Of a stretch of 64,000 nt of DNA, positions 8,727 through 18,134 are shown in pieces. Below the pieces are notes generated by a model, which worked only from the letters and a program-made list of their open reading frames with translations, ran no database searches and was not told where the DNA came from. Position 1 is the first letter of the stretch. Each line of letters starts with the position of its first letter. The DNA is from Nocardia vaccinii NBRC 15922 (GTDB taxonomy: Bacteria > Actinomycetota > Actinomycetes > Mycobacteriales > Mycobacteriaceae). The stretch is taken from contig NZ_BDCC01000017.1 of NCBI RefSeq assembly GCF_001613305.1, positions 62,001 to 126,000 of the forward strand, written 5' to 3'. A program made the translations under genes and the position numbers.

Positions 8727-9572
8727 ATGATCGTGGTGACCGGAGCGACCGGCAATGTCGGCGATGCGCTCGTACGGACCTTGGTGACGCAGGGCGAGAA
8801 GGTGGTGGCGATCTCCCGGGGCGAGAAGCAGAGCCACCCTCAGCAGGGAGTCGAGTATCGGCGTGCCGATCTGTCCGATCCCGACGGGCTCGCGACCGCC
8901 GCCGACGGCGGCGATGCGCTGTTCCTGCTGCTGTCCGGGGAGCAGGGCGTGGCCGGGCCGCCGCCCGCCGATGTGCTGCGCGCGATCGAGCGAGCCGGAA
9001 TCGGCAAGGTCGTACTGCTGGGTTCACAGTCGGCGCGAACCCGGCCCGGCAACCCCGCGGCCCCGCGCATCACCGCTTTCGAAGCGGCGCTGCGGGATTC
9101 GGGACTGGCCTGGACGGTCCTGCGTCCGGGCGGATTCTTCTCGAACACCTTCGCCTGGATCGAGTCGGTCCGCGCTCAGCGTGCCGTGCACTGGCCGTTC
9201 GGTGATATCGCGCTGCCACAGGTCGATCCGTCCGATATCGCCGAGGTCGCCGCCGCCGCACTCCGTTCGGACGCGCACGCCGGACACGCGTACACCCTCA
9301 CCGGCCCCGAACCCATCTCCCCACGCGAACAGGTCCGCATCCTGTCCGGGGCGCTCGACGAGGCGATCACCTTCCACGAACTCACTCGTGCCCAGGCGTT
9401 CTCGGCGATGACCGACTACATGCCCGAACCCGTCGCGGAGGTCACGCTGTCCATCCTGGGCACGCCCACCGCCGACGAACGGCAGGTCAGCCCCGACGTC
9501 GAGAAAATCCTCGGCCGCCGCGCCACACCGTTCACCGCCTGGGCGACCCGGCACGCGGAGATCTTCCGCTGA
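8727..9572 (+). CDS. NmrA-like NAD(P)-binding oxidoreductase
   Basis: An atypical short-chain dehydrogenase of the NmrA/QOR2-like group, 281 aa. The N-terminal Rossmann motif VTGATGNVG binds NAD(P); WTVLRPGGFFSNTFAW and DPSDIAEVAAAAL are typical of the family, which senses or reduces quinones or unknown substrates and lacks the YxxxK catalytic pair. Two ATGs compete: 8721 is directly after GGAG, 8727 is 6 nt from it, so 8727 is preferred. It diverges from a TetR gene with a clear operator between them, so expression is probably induced by a small molecule. Confidence 0.82.
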   Translation: MIVVTGATGNVGDALVRTLVTQGEKVVAISRGEKQSHPQQGVEYRRADLSDPDGLATAADGGDALFLLLSGEQGVAGPPPADVLRAIERAGIGKVVLLGSQSARTRPGNPAAPRITAFEAALRDSGLAWTVLRPGGFFSNTFAWIESVRAQRAVHWPFGDIALPQVDPSDIAEVAAAALRSDAHAGHAYTLTGPEPISPREQVRILSGALDEAITFHELTRAQAFSAMTDYMPEPVAEVTLSILGTPTADERQVSPDVEKILGRRATPFTAWATRHAEIFR

Positions 9573-9897
9573 CCGTCCCCCCGCCGCTCACACCGAACCA
9601 CGGCAGGCCCCGCGGAAACCGAACTCGGTAGATGCGCCCGTCGAGTCACTGCCGCGGCGTGGACGGGGCAACGAGGCAGAATCGACGTTGTAGCCCTCGG
9701 CATCCGGCCGCTCGCCGCCCGCGCTCCCCCGCCCGTCCGACGAATCATCTCGATCTGCGGCCACCCGTCGACGCATCCGGACAGGGGGCACGGTCGACGC
9801 GCGAGATTCGTTCCGGACCATCCGCGGTACGGGCCGCCGACGAACAGCTCCGACCGCCCGGCGGAAGCATCCGGAAAGAATCCGAATTGGTTGGGGC
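9573..9897. other. Intergenic gap with no recognised feature
   Basis: 325 bp between the NmrA-like stop and the priA stop (convergent). I see no convincing gene, terminator or repeat. A minus-strand frame overlapping priA (9588-9941) has the composition of a shadow frame. Confidence 0.6.
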
Positions 9898-12216
9898 TCA
9901 GCCGATGTCGATGGGGTCGATCTGGACGCGCAGCGGATCAACCGAGCGGCGGGTGCTGCGGACGGCGAGGGCCGCGGTCAGGGCGCGGGACAGGGCCGTT
10001 GCCCGGTCCCGGTCCGCGCGCAGGATCATCCGTTCGATTTCGGCGGGGGCTTCTCCGGCGGAGAACGGCGTGCGAGCCCCGGGCGGGAGCGGCACCGGGC
10101 CGAGCACCTCCACACCGTCGGGAAGTTGTGTCTCACCGAGCAATTCGGCGATCGAGCCGGTGGTTCCGTCGAGGGCGGCCAGGCGGACCGCGGGCGGGAA
10201 GCGGACCTCCGCCCGCGCCGCCAGTTCGAACTCCGCGTGCGTCACCGGGTCCCAGCGAACCAGGGCCTGCACGGTCGGCAGCGACGGCTCCGCCATCACG
10301 ATGACCTGGCCGGTCGAGCGGACCAGCGCGGCGGCGGACATCCAGCGCCGCAACGCATCCTCGGCCGCACGCAGATCCGCGCGCCCGAGCAGTGCCCAGC
10401 CGTCCAGCAGCAGCGCGACGCCGTAGCCACCCGGCGCGCTCGGCTCCGCGCCGATGGTGGACACGACGACCTGCGGACCTTCGGAGACCGAATCCAGCAC
10501 GGTCGCACCGCCGGAACCCCGGATCGGCACCCCCGGAAAGGCTCGTCCCAGTTCCTCCGCGGTGCGCGCGGCGCCGATGACCACCGCCCGCAATGCCCGC
10601 GCACCGCAGGCGCCACAGCGGAATGCCGCATCGGTCCGGCCACACCAGCGACACCGGGGACTGTGCGCAACCTCCTCGGATCGGCTGCGCGACAACGCGA
10701 CTCCCAGTTCCCGCGCGGAACCCTGGCGTGCGACTTCCCCCGCCGGACGCGCTGCGGCGGGCTCGCCGGGCAGGGCCAGCGGTCCGTTGCAGTGCCGGCA
10801 TCGAGCGGGCGTACGGCACCGCGCACACGACAATGCGGGAACATAACCGCGCCGCGGCACCTGCACGAGCACCGGATCTCCGGCAGCGAGCGCCTTGCGG
10901 GCCGCGGTGAAGGCCACCGCGGGAATGCGGACCGCACGGGCGACCGGATCCCGTTCCAGCGCAACGTCACTGTCCCCCGGTGCACTGATCCGCGGCGCGT
11001 ACTGCCGCACCACGGCCCGGTCCGCGACCAGATCGTGCGCCCACCCGGAGTCGACGACCGCCTGGATCTCGGCGGTCCGCGCGAAGCCCCCCGCGACAAA
11101 GGCCGCACCGCTCTCGTGCGCCCGCAACATCGCCACCTCGCGCGCATGCGGATACGGCGAGCGCGGTTCGGCAAAGGTGTCGTCGCCGTCGTCCCAGATC
11201 ACGATCAATCCCAGATCCGGTACCGGCGCGAACACCGAACTGCGCGTGCCCACCACGATCCGCGCTGTACCCCGCAACGCCGCCAGCCACCGCCGATACC
11301 GCGCCGAGGGCCCCAGTCCCGCGGCCAACCCGACCGCCGCCTCCCCCACCAGTTCCGTACACGCGGCCAGCACCCGATCCAGATCCCGCTGATCCGGAAC
11401 CAGCACCACCACACCTCGCCCGCCCTCGGCCACCACGGCCGCCATCTCCGCCAGCCGCCGCGCCCAATCCTCCCCCGGCAAGGCCTGCCACGCCGCCCGC
11501 GGCCCCTTTCCCGCTGCCAACGCACTCAGGAACGAGGCCCCGTGCCGATAGCGAGACCACTCCGGAAGTTGCGAAACATCCATTCCCGCAGTGCCATTCG
11601 GATCTGCGGAGTCGTGCTCTGCCGACGCATCACTCGTGACAGCGGGCTCGGCAGAGCTCGACGCATCCAACCTCGTGGCCGGGTCCGCCACGACCATGAT
11701 CTCGGGAGCGGTTTCCGCAGCGGATTCCTCCTTCGCCGCGCGCCCCTTCTTCGGATGCGCCGGTCCCGCTTCGGTTCTCGCGTGCCTCGGTGGAATCGCC
11801 AGGCGCAGTACGTCGGCCCGGGTACCGGCGTAGCGGGCGGCGACGGCGGTGATCAGGCGCAGGATTTCGGGAGTGAGTACCCGTTCGCCCGAGACGACCC
11901 GCTCGAGCCGCATCAGAGTGCCGGTGTGGTCGGAACGCTCGAGACGTTCCAGCAGGAAACCATCGACCAGGCGGCCCGAAAAGCGTACGCGCACACGCAC
12001 ACCCGGCTGGGCGAGCTCGTCCATCTCGGCCGGAACCAGATAATCGAAGTCACGATCCAGGTGGGCCGGTTCCAACATCGGCAGAACCCGCGCGACGGGG
12101 TGGGAGACGGCCGCGTCGTTCGCGGCCGCCTCCGCTCGTTTCCCGCGCCGCTTCCCCGCGCCCGCCGCATCGGATGCGGATCTGGCGGCTCCCGCGGGCA
12201 CCCTGACCTCGGACAA
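9898..12216 (-). CDS. priA: Primosomal protein N' (PriA), helicase motifs degenerate
   Basis: Actinobacterial PriA, 772 aa, a protein of replication restart. The N-terminal 3'-DNA-binding domain is present (HPVARVLPMLEPAHLDRDFDYLVP ... GVRVRVRFSGRLVDGF). The zinc-binding region has the paired cysteines (CARCRTPARCRHC and CRWCGRTDAAFRCGACG). The Walker A GxTGSGKT of enterobacterial PriA is absent and the DEEH box is replaced by WDDGDD, so ATP-driven helicase activity is unlikely, as known for mycobacterial PriA. A charged insert lies at ~165-225. The start codon is a TTG at 12216; the first ~37 residues are poorly conserved and a GTG start at VSHPVARV is possible. Confidence 0.88.
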   Translation of the reverse strand: MSEVRVPAGAARSASDAAGAGKRRGKRAEAAANDAAVSHPVARVLPMLEPAHLDRDFDYLVPAEMDELAQPGVRVRVRFSGRLVDGFLLERLERSDHTGTLMRLERVVSGERVLTPEILRLITAVAARYAGTRADVLRLAIPPRHARTEAGPAHPKKGRAAKEESAAETAPEIMVVADPATRLDASSSAEPAVTSDASAEHDSADPNGTAGMDVSQLPEWSRYRHGASFLSALAAGKGPRAAWQALPGEDWARRLAEMAAVVAEGGRGVVVLVPDQRDLDRVLAACTELVGEAAVGLAAGLGPSARYRRWLAALRGTARIVVGTRSSVFAPVPDLGLIVIWDDGDDTFAEPRSPYPHAREVAMLRAHESGAAFVAGGFARTAEIQAVVDSGWAHDLVADRAVVRQYAPRISAPGDSDVALERDPVARAVRIPAVAFTAARKALAAGDPVLVQVPRRGYVPALSCARCRTPARCRHCNGPLALPGEPAAARPAGEVARQGSARELGVALSRSRSEEVAHSPRCRWCGRTDAAFRCGACGARALRAVVIGAARTAEELGRAFPGVPIRGSGGATVLDSVSEGPQVVVSTIGAEPSAPGGYGVALLLDGWALLGRADLRAAEDALRRWMSAAALVRSTGQVIVMAEPSLPTVQALVRWDPVTHAEFELAARAEVRFPPAVRLAALDGTTGSIAELLGETQLPDGVEVLGPVPLPPGARTPFSAGEAPAEIERMILRADRDRATALSRALTAALAVRSTRRSVDPLRVQIDPIDIG

Positions 12217-12262
12217 TTACTGTCCGCAAACCGCGCGCACCGAGCTCACGCGCGATTCGACG

Positions 12263-12381
12263 CGGCCGATACAGCCTGCCAACGGCCTACAGGCCCGCCG
12301 CAGCGCGGAGCTTGTCGGCACACATCCGACACAGCCTCCCAACCGGCTACAGCCCGGCCGCGGCGCGGAGCTTGTCGGCAC
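12263..12381. repeat. 60-bp imperfect tandem duplication of the metK 3' end
   Basis: Two adjacent units with a 60-bp period: 12263-12321 and 12323-12381. Over 12271-12321 versus 12331-12381 about 45 of 51 positions match. The right unit contains the last codons and stop of metK ([14 protein letters not shown]); the left copy encodes the same ten residues and stop but lies beyond the real stop, so it is a non-functional remnant. Likely slippage or unequal recombination. Confidence 0.8.
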
Positions 12382-13561
12382 GGTCAGTGCGCTCCCAGGG
12401 CAGGTCGATGTCGGTACGGCCGAAGTGGCCGTACGCGGCGGTCGGTGCGTAGATCGGGCGCAGCAGGTCCAGGTCGCGGATGATGGCGCCCGGTCGCAGG
12501 TCGAAAACCTCGGCGATGGCCGCGGAGATCGCGTTCGGGTCGACCTTCTCGGTACCGAAGGTCTCGACGAACAGACCCACCGGGGCGGCCTTGCCGATGG
12601 CGTAGGCGACCTGCACCTCGACCCGCTCGGCCAGATCCGCCGCGACGACGTTCTTGGCGACCCAGCGCATGGCGTACGCGGCCGAACGGTCCACCTTCGA
12701 CGGATCCTTACCGGAGAACGCGCCGCCGCCGTGCCTGGCCATACCACCGTAGGTGTCCACGATGATCTTCCGGCCGGTCAGACCCGCATCGCCCATCGGA
12801 CCGCCGAGCACGAACTTGCCCGTCGGGTTCACCAGCAGCCGGAAATCGGAGGTGTCCAGCGGGTTGGGCAGCTCCAGATCGGCCAGCACCGCCTGCACCA
12901 CCTTCTCGCGGATGTCGGGGGCCAGCAGATTGTCCAGATCGATATCGGCGGCGTGCTGGGTGGACAGCACCACCGTGTCCAGGCGCACCGGCTGCGCGCC
13001 CTCGTATTCGATGGTCACCTGGGTCTTACCGTCCGGGCGCAGGTACGGCAGCACACCCGACTTGCGCACCTCGGTCAGACGCCGCGAGAGCCGGTGCGCC
13101 AGCGCGATGGGCAGCGGCATCAGCTCGGGGGTCTCCTTGGTGGCATACCCGAACATCAAGCCCTGATCACCGGCGCCCTGTCGCTCGATCTCGTCGTCGG
13201 AGCCGCCGACGCGGGCCTCGTGCGAGTGGTCGACGCCCTGGGCGATATCCGGCGACTGCGCGCCGATCGCGATGTTCACACCGCAGGAGGCACCGTCGAA
13301 ACCTTTTGCCGAGGAGTCGTATCCGATCTCCAGGACCTTCTCCCGCACGATCGTGGGGATATCGGCGTATGCCTCGGTGGTGACCTCGCCGGCGACGTGC
13401 ACCTGACCGGTGGTCACCAAGGTCTCCACCGCCACCCGGCTGCGCGGATCCTGCGCGAGCAGAGCGTCGAGAACGGAATCGCTGATGGCGTCACAGATCT
13501 TGTCCGGATGACCCTCGGTCACGGACTCACTGGTGAATAGGCGGCTGCCAGACGTGCGCAC
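12347..13561 (-). CDS. metK: S-adenosylmethionine synthetase
   Basis: Makes S-adenosylmethionine from methionine and ATP. 404 aa, normal length. Motifs: [19 protein letters not shown] at the N-terminus, [13 protein letters not shown] (seen as [17 protein letters not shown]) and [16 protein letters not shown], the ATP/metal loop. GTG start with GGGAG five bases upstream. It lies between coaBC and priA as in related genomes; the 265-bp leader upstream holds two hairpins. Its 3' end is duplicated in tandem downstream. Confidence 0.97.
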   Translation of the reverse strand: MRTSGSRLFTSESVTEGHPDKICDAISDSVLDALLAQDPRSRVAVETLVTTGQVHVAGEVTTEAYADIPTIVREKVLEIGYDSSAKGFDGASCGVNIAIGAQSPDIAQGVDHSHEARVGGSDDEIERQGAGDQGLMFGYATKETPELMPLPIALAHRLSRRLTEVRKSGVLPYLRPDGKTQVTIEYEGAQPVRLDTVVLSTQHAADIDLDNLLAPDIREKVVQAVLADLELPNPLDTSDFRLLVNPTGKFVLGGPMGDAGLTGRKIIVDTYGGMARHGGGAFSGKDPSKVDRSAAYAMRWVAKNVVAADLAERVEVQVAYAIGKAAPVGLFVETFGTEKVDPNAISAAIAEVFDLRPGAIIRDLDLLRPIYAPTAAYGHFGRTDIDLPWERTDRADKLRAAAGL

Positions 13562-13826
13562 AGTTCTCCCTCTCCCTCAACGGGTTTCTCGTCCGGGCCC
13601 GCGACAGCACCGCGATCACGGTGCTGCTCGGCCCGCTGTCATGAGGCCTTTGCCTCAGACTATTCCAAACCACCGACGCAGTGGGGTCTCGCATGACGTC
13701 ACACAGACGCCCGCACCAGCCACAACGCCTCCACAGGGCCCCGTTTTGGCGATCGGTGAAACCGTGCACCCGATACCGTGGAGCATCGGATGCCTTCTTG
13801 CAGGATAAGCCGAATCCGCCGACCGC
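13562..13826 (-). promoter_or_regulatory. metK leader region with two hairpins
   Basis: 265-bp gap between the coaBC stop and the metK start. On the minus strand two stem-loops precede metK: TGAGGC-CTTT-GCCTCA (13642-13657) and CAGCACCG-N6-CGGTGCTG (13605-13626, 8-bp stem). They may be a terminator for coaBC and a leader structure for metK. I could not match the region to a known SAM riboswitch class; no GGCAACC-type core is visible. Confidence 0.4.
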
Positions 13827-15044
13827 TCAGCGCAGTAGCGGACCGAGCGCATCCAGCACCCGGCTGGCCAGCAATGCCTTCGATCCGTGATCGAGGGCGT
13901 GCTCGGTGCCGTCGGCGCCCAGCAGCCAGCCGTCGTTGTGGTCGACCTCGAAGGCCTTGCCCTCGCCGACCGCGTTCACTACCAACAGGTCGCACCCCTT
14001 GCGCTTCAGCTTCGCGCGCGCGTGGGTGAGGACGTCGCCGTGTTCGTCACCGGTTTCGGCGGCGAATCCGACGATCGCGGTTCCGGTCAGCTGACCGTCC
14101 CGGCGAGCCTGCACCAAACCCGCCAGGATGTCTTCGGTTTTCGTCAGCTCGATCGAATTGGGTTCCCCGGCACCCTTTTTGATTTTCGCGGCGGCGACGT
14201 TCACCGGACGGAAGTCTGCCACCGCGGCGGCCATGATCACCGCATCCGCGCCGGTGGCGTGCTTGTCGACCGCGACGCGCAGCTGTTCGGCCGTGGTGAC
14301 GTGCACCAACTCCACCGCGGCCGGGGCGTCCAGGCCGATGGTATTTCCGGCGATCAGAGTCACCCGCGCACCGCGCTGCGCCGCCAGGCGCGCCAGGGCG
14401 AACCCCTGTTTGCCGGAACTGCGATTGCCCAGGAAACGCACCGGGTCCAGCGGCTCGCGGGTACCGCCCGCCGACACCACGACCCGGCGGCCCTCGAGGT
14501 CGCGGGGGATCGCGTCGTCACGTTCGAGCAGCAGTGAGGCCAGCCCGAAGATCTCCTCCGCCTCGGGCAGCCGCCCGGGGCCGGTGTCCGCGCCGGTGAG
14601 TCGCCCCGAGGCCGGTTCGGCGACGATCGCGCCGTGCTCACGCAGCGTGCGCACATTGGCCACCGTGGCGGGATGCTCCCACATCTCGGTGTGCATGGCC
14701 GGGGCGAACAGGATCGGACATCGCGCCGTGAGCAGCGTCGCGGTCAGTAGATCGTCGGCGCGGCCCATCGCGGCCCGGGCCATCAGATCGGCCGTCGCCG
14801 GGGCGATGACCACCAGATCGGCCTCCTGGCCGAGGCGCACGTGCGGAACCTGGGGCACATCGGCGAAGACGCCGGTGTGCACCGGATTGCCCGACAGTGC
14901 CTCGAAGGTGGCCTTGCCGATGAACTGCAGCGCCGACTCCGTCGGTATCACCCGGACGTCGTGACCGGTCTCGGTGAATTTACGAATGAGCGAGCAGGCC
15001 TTGTAGGCGGCGATCCCGCCGCCTACGCCGACAACGATCCGCAT
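13827..15044 (-). CDS. coaBC: Bifunctional phosphopantothenoylcysteine decarboxylase / phosphopantothenate-cysteine ligase
   Basis: Two steps of coenzyme A synthesis. 405 aa. The N-terminal CoaC flavoprotein half starts MRIVVGVGGGIAAYKACSLIR and contains APAMHTEMW (PAMN region, His variant). The C-terminal CoaB half has VVVSAGGTREPLDPVRFLGN, NRSSGKQGFALA, AAAVADFRP and the KIKK lysine motif. It follows rpoZ by 48 bp in the gmk-rpoZ-coaBC order standard in actinobacteria. Confidence 0.96.
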   Translation of the reverse strand: MRIVVGVGGGIAAYKACSLIRKFTETGHDVRVIPTESALQFIGKATFEALSGNPVHTGVFADVPQVPHVRLGQEADLVVIAPATADLMARAAMGRADDLLTATLLTARCPILFAPAMHTEMWEHPATVANVRTLREHGAIVAEPASGRLTGADTGPGRLPEAEEIFGLASLLLERDDAIPRDLEGRRVVVSAGGTREPLDPVRFLGNRSSGKQGFALARLAAQRGARVTLIAGNTIGLDAPAAVELVHVTTAEQLRVAVDKHATGADAVIMAAAVADFRPVNVAAAKIKKGAGEPNSIELTKTEDILAGLVQARRDGQLTGTAIVGFAAETGDEHGDVLTHARAKLKRKGCDLLVVNAVGEGKAFEVDHNDGWLLGADGTEHALDHGSKALLASRVLDALGPLLR

Positions 15045-15092
15045 ACCTCATGCCTCTTCGGTGCGTCGGTCACTGTGCCTCGCGGCCCTGGC

Positions 15093-16029
<937 letters not shown>

Positions 16030-16034
16030 CTAGC

Positions 16035-16355
16035 TCAGGCTTCGAAGTCGAACTTCGCCAGCAGCGCCTTGCGCTGACGGTCGCCCAGGCCACGCAGGCG
16101 GCGGGTCGGCGCGATCTCCAGTTCGGTCATGATCTCCGCCGCCTTGACCTTGCCGACCTTCGGCAGGGCCTCCAGCAGTGCGGACACCTTCATCTTGCCC
16201 AGGACCTCATCGGTCTCGGCATCCTTCAGGACCGTCTTCAGGTCGGTGCCGCCACGCTTCAGGCGCTCCTTGAGCTCTGCCCGAGCGCGGCGAGCGGCAG
16301 CCGCCTTCTCCAAAGCAGCGGCGCGCTGCTCGTCAGTCAGCTGGGGAAGGGCCAC
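16035..16355 (-). CDS. mihF: Mycobacterial-type integration host factor
   Basis: A 106-residue nucleoid-associated protein specific to actinobacteria. Nearly all Lys/Arg/Ala/Glu helices, begins MALPQLTDEQRAAALEKAAA, with a helix-two-turn-helix DNA-binding part around VSALLEALPKVGKVKAAEIM and LEIAPTRRLRGLGDRQRKAL. Binds and bends DNA. First gene of mihF-gmk-rpoZ; preceded by a long intergenic region that probably carries its promoter. Confidence 0.95.
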   Translation of the reverse strand: MALPQLTDEQRAAALEKAAAARRARAELKERLKRGGTDLKTVLKDAETDEVLGKMKVSALLEALPKVGKVKAAEIMTELEIAPTRRLRGLGDRQRKALLAKFDFEA

Positions 16356-16890
16356 GGTTCCTCCGTCTCATCGTTCATTGCATGATCTACCCCCGGTAAC
16401 CCGGCGGTCTCAGCGACCGTACCCACGCGGCCTGCCGATTGCGAACCCACCCCCCAGGTCAGCGGGTGATTCGGGCACTCACCGCGCCGCGCGAACGACC
16501 TGCGGCGAGGATTCCGGACGATGTCGCGAGGGCTTCCGCGAAAATCGCGAACACCCCTTTGACCAGCATATTCTCCACTCGATACCGGGTACTCGCGGTA
16601 CCGGATGAACCGACCGGACAACTCGTAACCGCGCTGTTATCGCCCGACCAGGAATTTTCTGGAATTTATCCGCGTGTCGCACATTTTTGCCCAGCGTGTC
16701 GCATTCGGCGGCCACTGCGGCGGGCCATCGGACGAGTACACGTCGGGTACATCGCGTAGCGCAGGAGACCGGAAGGATCGGGGTGTCACACAGTGGGACC
16801 GCACCGCCGCCCGAACGGCCCCCTGACAGCGTAAAGCAGATCGGCGCGATTCTCCGGCCATCACCCACATTCCGGGGCTCTGCGGGGCCG
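16356..16890. other. Long intergenic region upstream of mihF
   Basis: About 535 bp with no credible gene on either strand. It has an AT-rich pocket at 16650-16700. There the 10-mer GCGTGTCGCA occurs twice (16672-16681 and 16694-16703, 22 bp apart, two helical turns), next to GGATAAATT on the minus strand. This is a plausible promoter/operator for mihF-gmk with a long leader. Nothing else recognised. Confidence 0.4.
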
Positions 16891-16937
16891 TAACGGAAAA
16901 CGGACCGGTCGCCCCGTCATTCGGGGTGACCGGTCCG
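16891..16937 (-). terminator. Strong intrinsic terminator of the pyr operon
   Basis: Near-perfect 16-bp stem: 16901-16916 pairs with 16922-16937 (arms CGGACCGGTC/GACCGGTCCG plus GCCCCG/CGGGGT with one G-T pair) around a 5-nt loop. On the minus strand the stem is followed by TTTTCCGTTA (16891-16900), giving a classical rho-independent terminator 40 bp after the pyrF stop. Confidence 0.85.
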
Positions 16938-16976
16938 GTCGTCGTCCAGCCACGACGGAACACCGCCGCACCGAGC

Positions 16977-17801
16977 TCAGCTCTGCAGGAAGGCGAATTC
17001 GTCGGCGAGTTGGGTAACCCGGGTCCGCAGGGCCGCCACCGACGGGCCCTCACCCAGCACCTCCCGCGAGACGTTGGGCACCACGGCGCCCAGGCTCCGC
17101 GCGGGCACCAGGGCGCGAATGGACTCCGCTCCACCACCCTGCGCACCGACGCCGGGCATCAGGATCGGGCCGTTGAGACGGGCCGGATCGGGAGCCTCGG
17201 TGAGAGTCGCGCCGATCACCACGCCGACCGAGCCGAATTCCGCGCCCGCGTTGCGGGCCGCGGCCTCGTCGACGATCGTCTGGGCGATGCTGCGCCCGTC
17301 GGCCGCGAAGGCGCGCTGTACCTGCGCGCCTTCCGGATTGGACGTGGCCGCGAGCACGAACACCCCGCGGTTGTTCGCCTCGGCCAACTCCAGCGCGGGC
17401 GTCAGCGACCCGAAACCGAGATAGGGCGAGACGGTCAGCGCGTCGCTGCCCAGCGGCCCGTCCGCCAGCCAGGCCCGCGCATAGGCGGCCATGGTCGAGC
17501 CGATATCGCCGCGTTTGGCGTCGGCCAGCACCAGCGTGCCCGCCTCGCGCAGCGCCGCGATGGTGTCCTCCAGCACGACGATGCCGCCCGAGCCGTAGCT
17601 TTCGAAGAAAGCGACCTGCGGTTTCACCAGCGCGACACGACCGGCGAAGGCGTCCACGCAGGCATCGGCGAACCGTTTGAGCCCCTCGACGTCCTCGCTC
17701 AGCTCCCAGGCGCGCAGCAGTTGCGGATGCGGGTCGATGCCGACGCACACCGGGCCGTGCCGGCCCATCGCATCGCGCAGCCGCACACCGAACGGATTCA
17801 C
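16977..17801 (-). CDS. pyrF: Orotidine 5'-phosphate decarboxylase (type 2)
   Basis: Last step of UMP synthesis: decarboxylates OMP. 274 aa, the length of the actinobacterial type 2 enzyme. Catalytic motif [12 protein letters not shown] with the essential Asp-Lys-Asp; substrate-binding [12 protein letters not shown] near the N-terminus. GTG start overlapping the upstream small gene as GTGA. Last gene of the pyr operon, followed by a strong terminator. Confidence 0.96.
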   Translation of the reverse strand: MNPFGVRLRDAMGRHGPVCVGIDPHPQLLRAWELSEDVEGLKRFADACVDAFAGRVALVKPQVAFFESYGSGGIVVLEDTIAALREAGTLVLADAKRGDIGSTMAAYARAWLADGPLGSDALTVSPYLGFGSLTPALELAEANNRGVFVLAATSNPEGAQVQRAFAADGRSIAQTIVDEAAARNAGAEFGSVGVVIGATLTEAPDPARLNGPILMPGVGAQGGGAESIRALVPARSLGAVVPNVSREVLGEGPSVAALRTRVTQLADEFAFLQS

Positions 17802-18109
17802 CGCGGTTCCGCCGCCGAACCGGCCGCGGCGGGCTCGCGCGAATCCGTCATCGCCCCCTTGACGGCCAGATCGCGTTCCGCTGCGGCCAGCTCGCGGTCG
17901 ATGACCTCGAGCTCACGCTCGAAGTCCGACTGCTCCGCGGGCTCGGACGCCCGGGTGCGGTCGATCGGCGGGTTGGCGCGGAAGCCGACGGTGCTGTACC
18001 CGCCGACGTTGCGCATCACCCGGATATCGCCGCCCGGCACCCGGACCTCGCCGAGACCGGTCCGCCGCCGACGCGGCGTCCCCGGCCGGGGTCCCGCACC
18101 AAAACCCAT
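17798..18109 (-). CDS. Small conserved-position protein of unknown function between carB and pyrF
   Basis: A 103-residue protein starting [18 protein letters not shown]. The first half is basic; the central segment contains [22 protein letters not shown]; the C-terminal half has a charged predicted helix ([25 protein letters not shown]) likely to form a coiled coil. It lies 25 bp after carB and overlaps pyrF by 4 bp, so it is translated with the pyr operon. I do not recognise the family. The frame extends upstream into carB, but the ATG at 18109 fits the operon spacing. Confidence 0.6.
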   Translation of the reverse strand: MGFGAGPRPGTPRRRRTGLGEVRVPGGDIRVMRNVGGYSTVGFRANPPIDRTRASEPAEQSDFERELEVIDRELAAAERDLAVKGAMTDSREPAAAGSAAEPR

Positions 18110-18134
18110 GGCTCCCACCGTCTTCGTTCCTCTC

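Noticed and set aside
9588..9941. Minus-strand 117-codon frame overlapping the priA 3' end
   Set aside because: Arg/Ser-rich, no start signal, overlaps priA out of frame.
10126..12483. 785-codon plus-strand open frame opposite priA
   Set aside because: Antisense to priA; no motif and no ribosome site.
13562..13826. SAM riboswitch upstream of metK
   Set aside because: Hairpins exist, but I could not find the conserved core of any SAM riboswitch class by eye; kept only as a structured leader.
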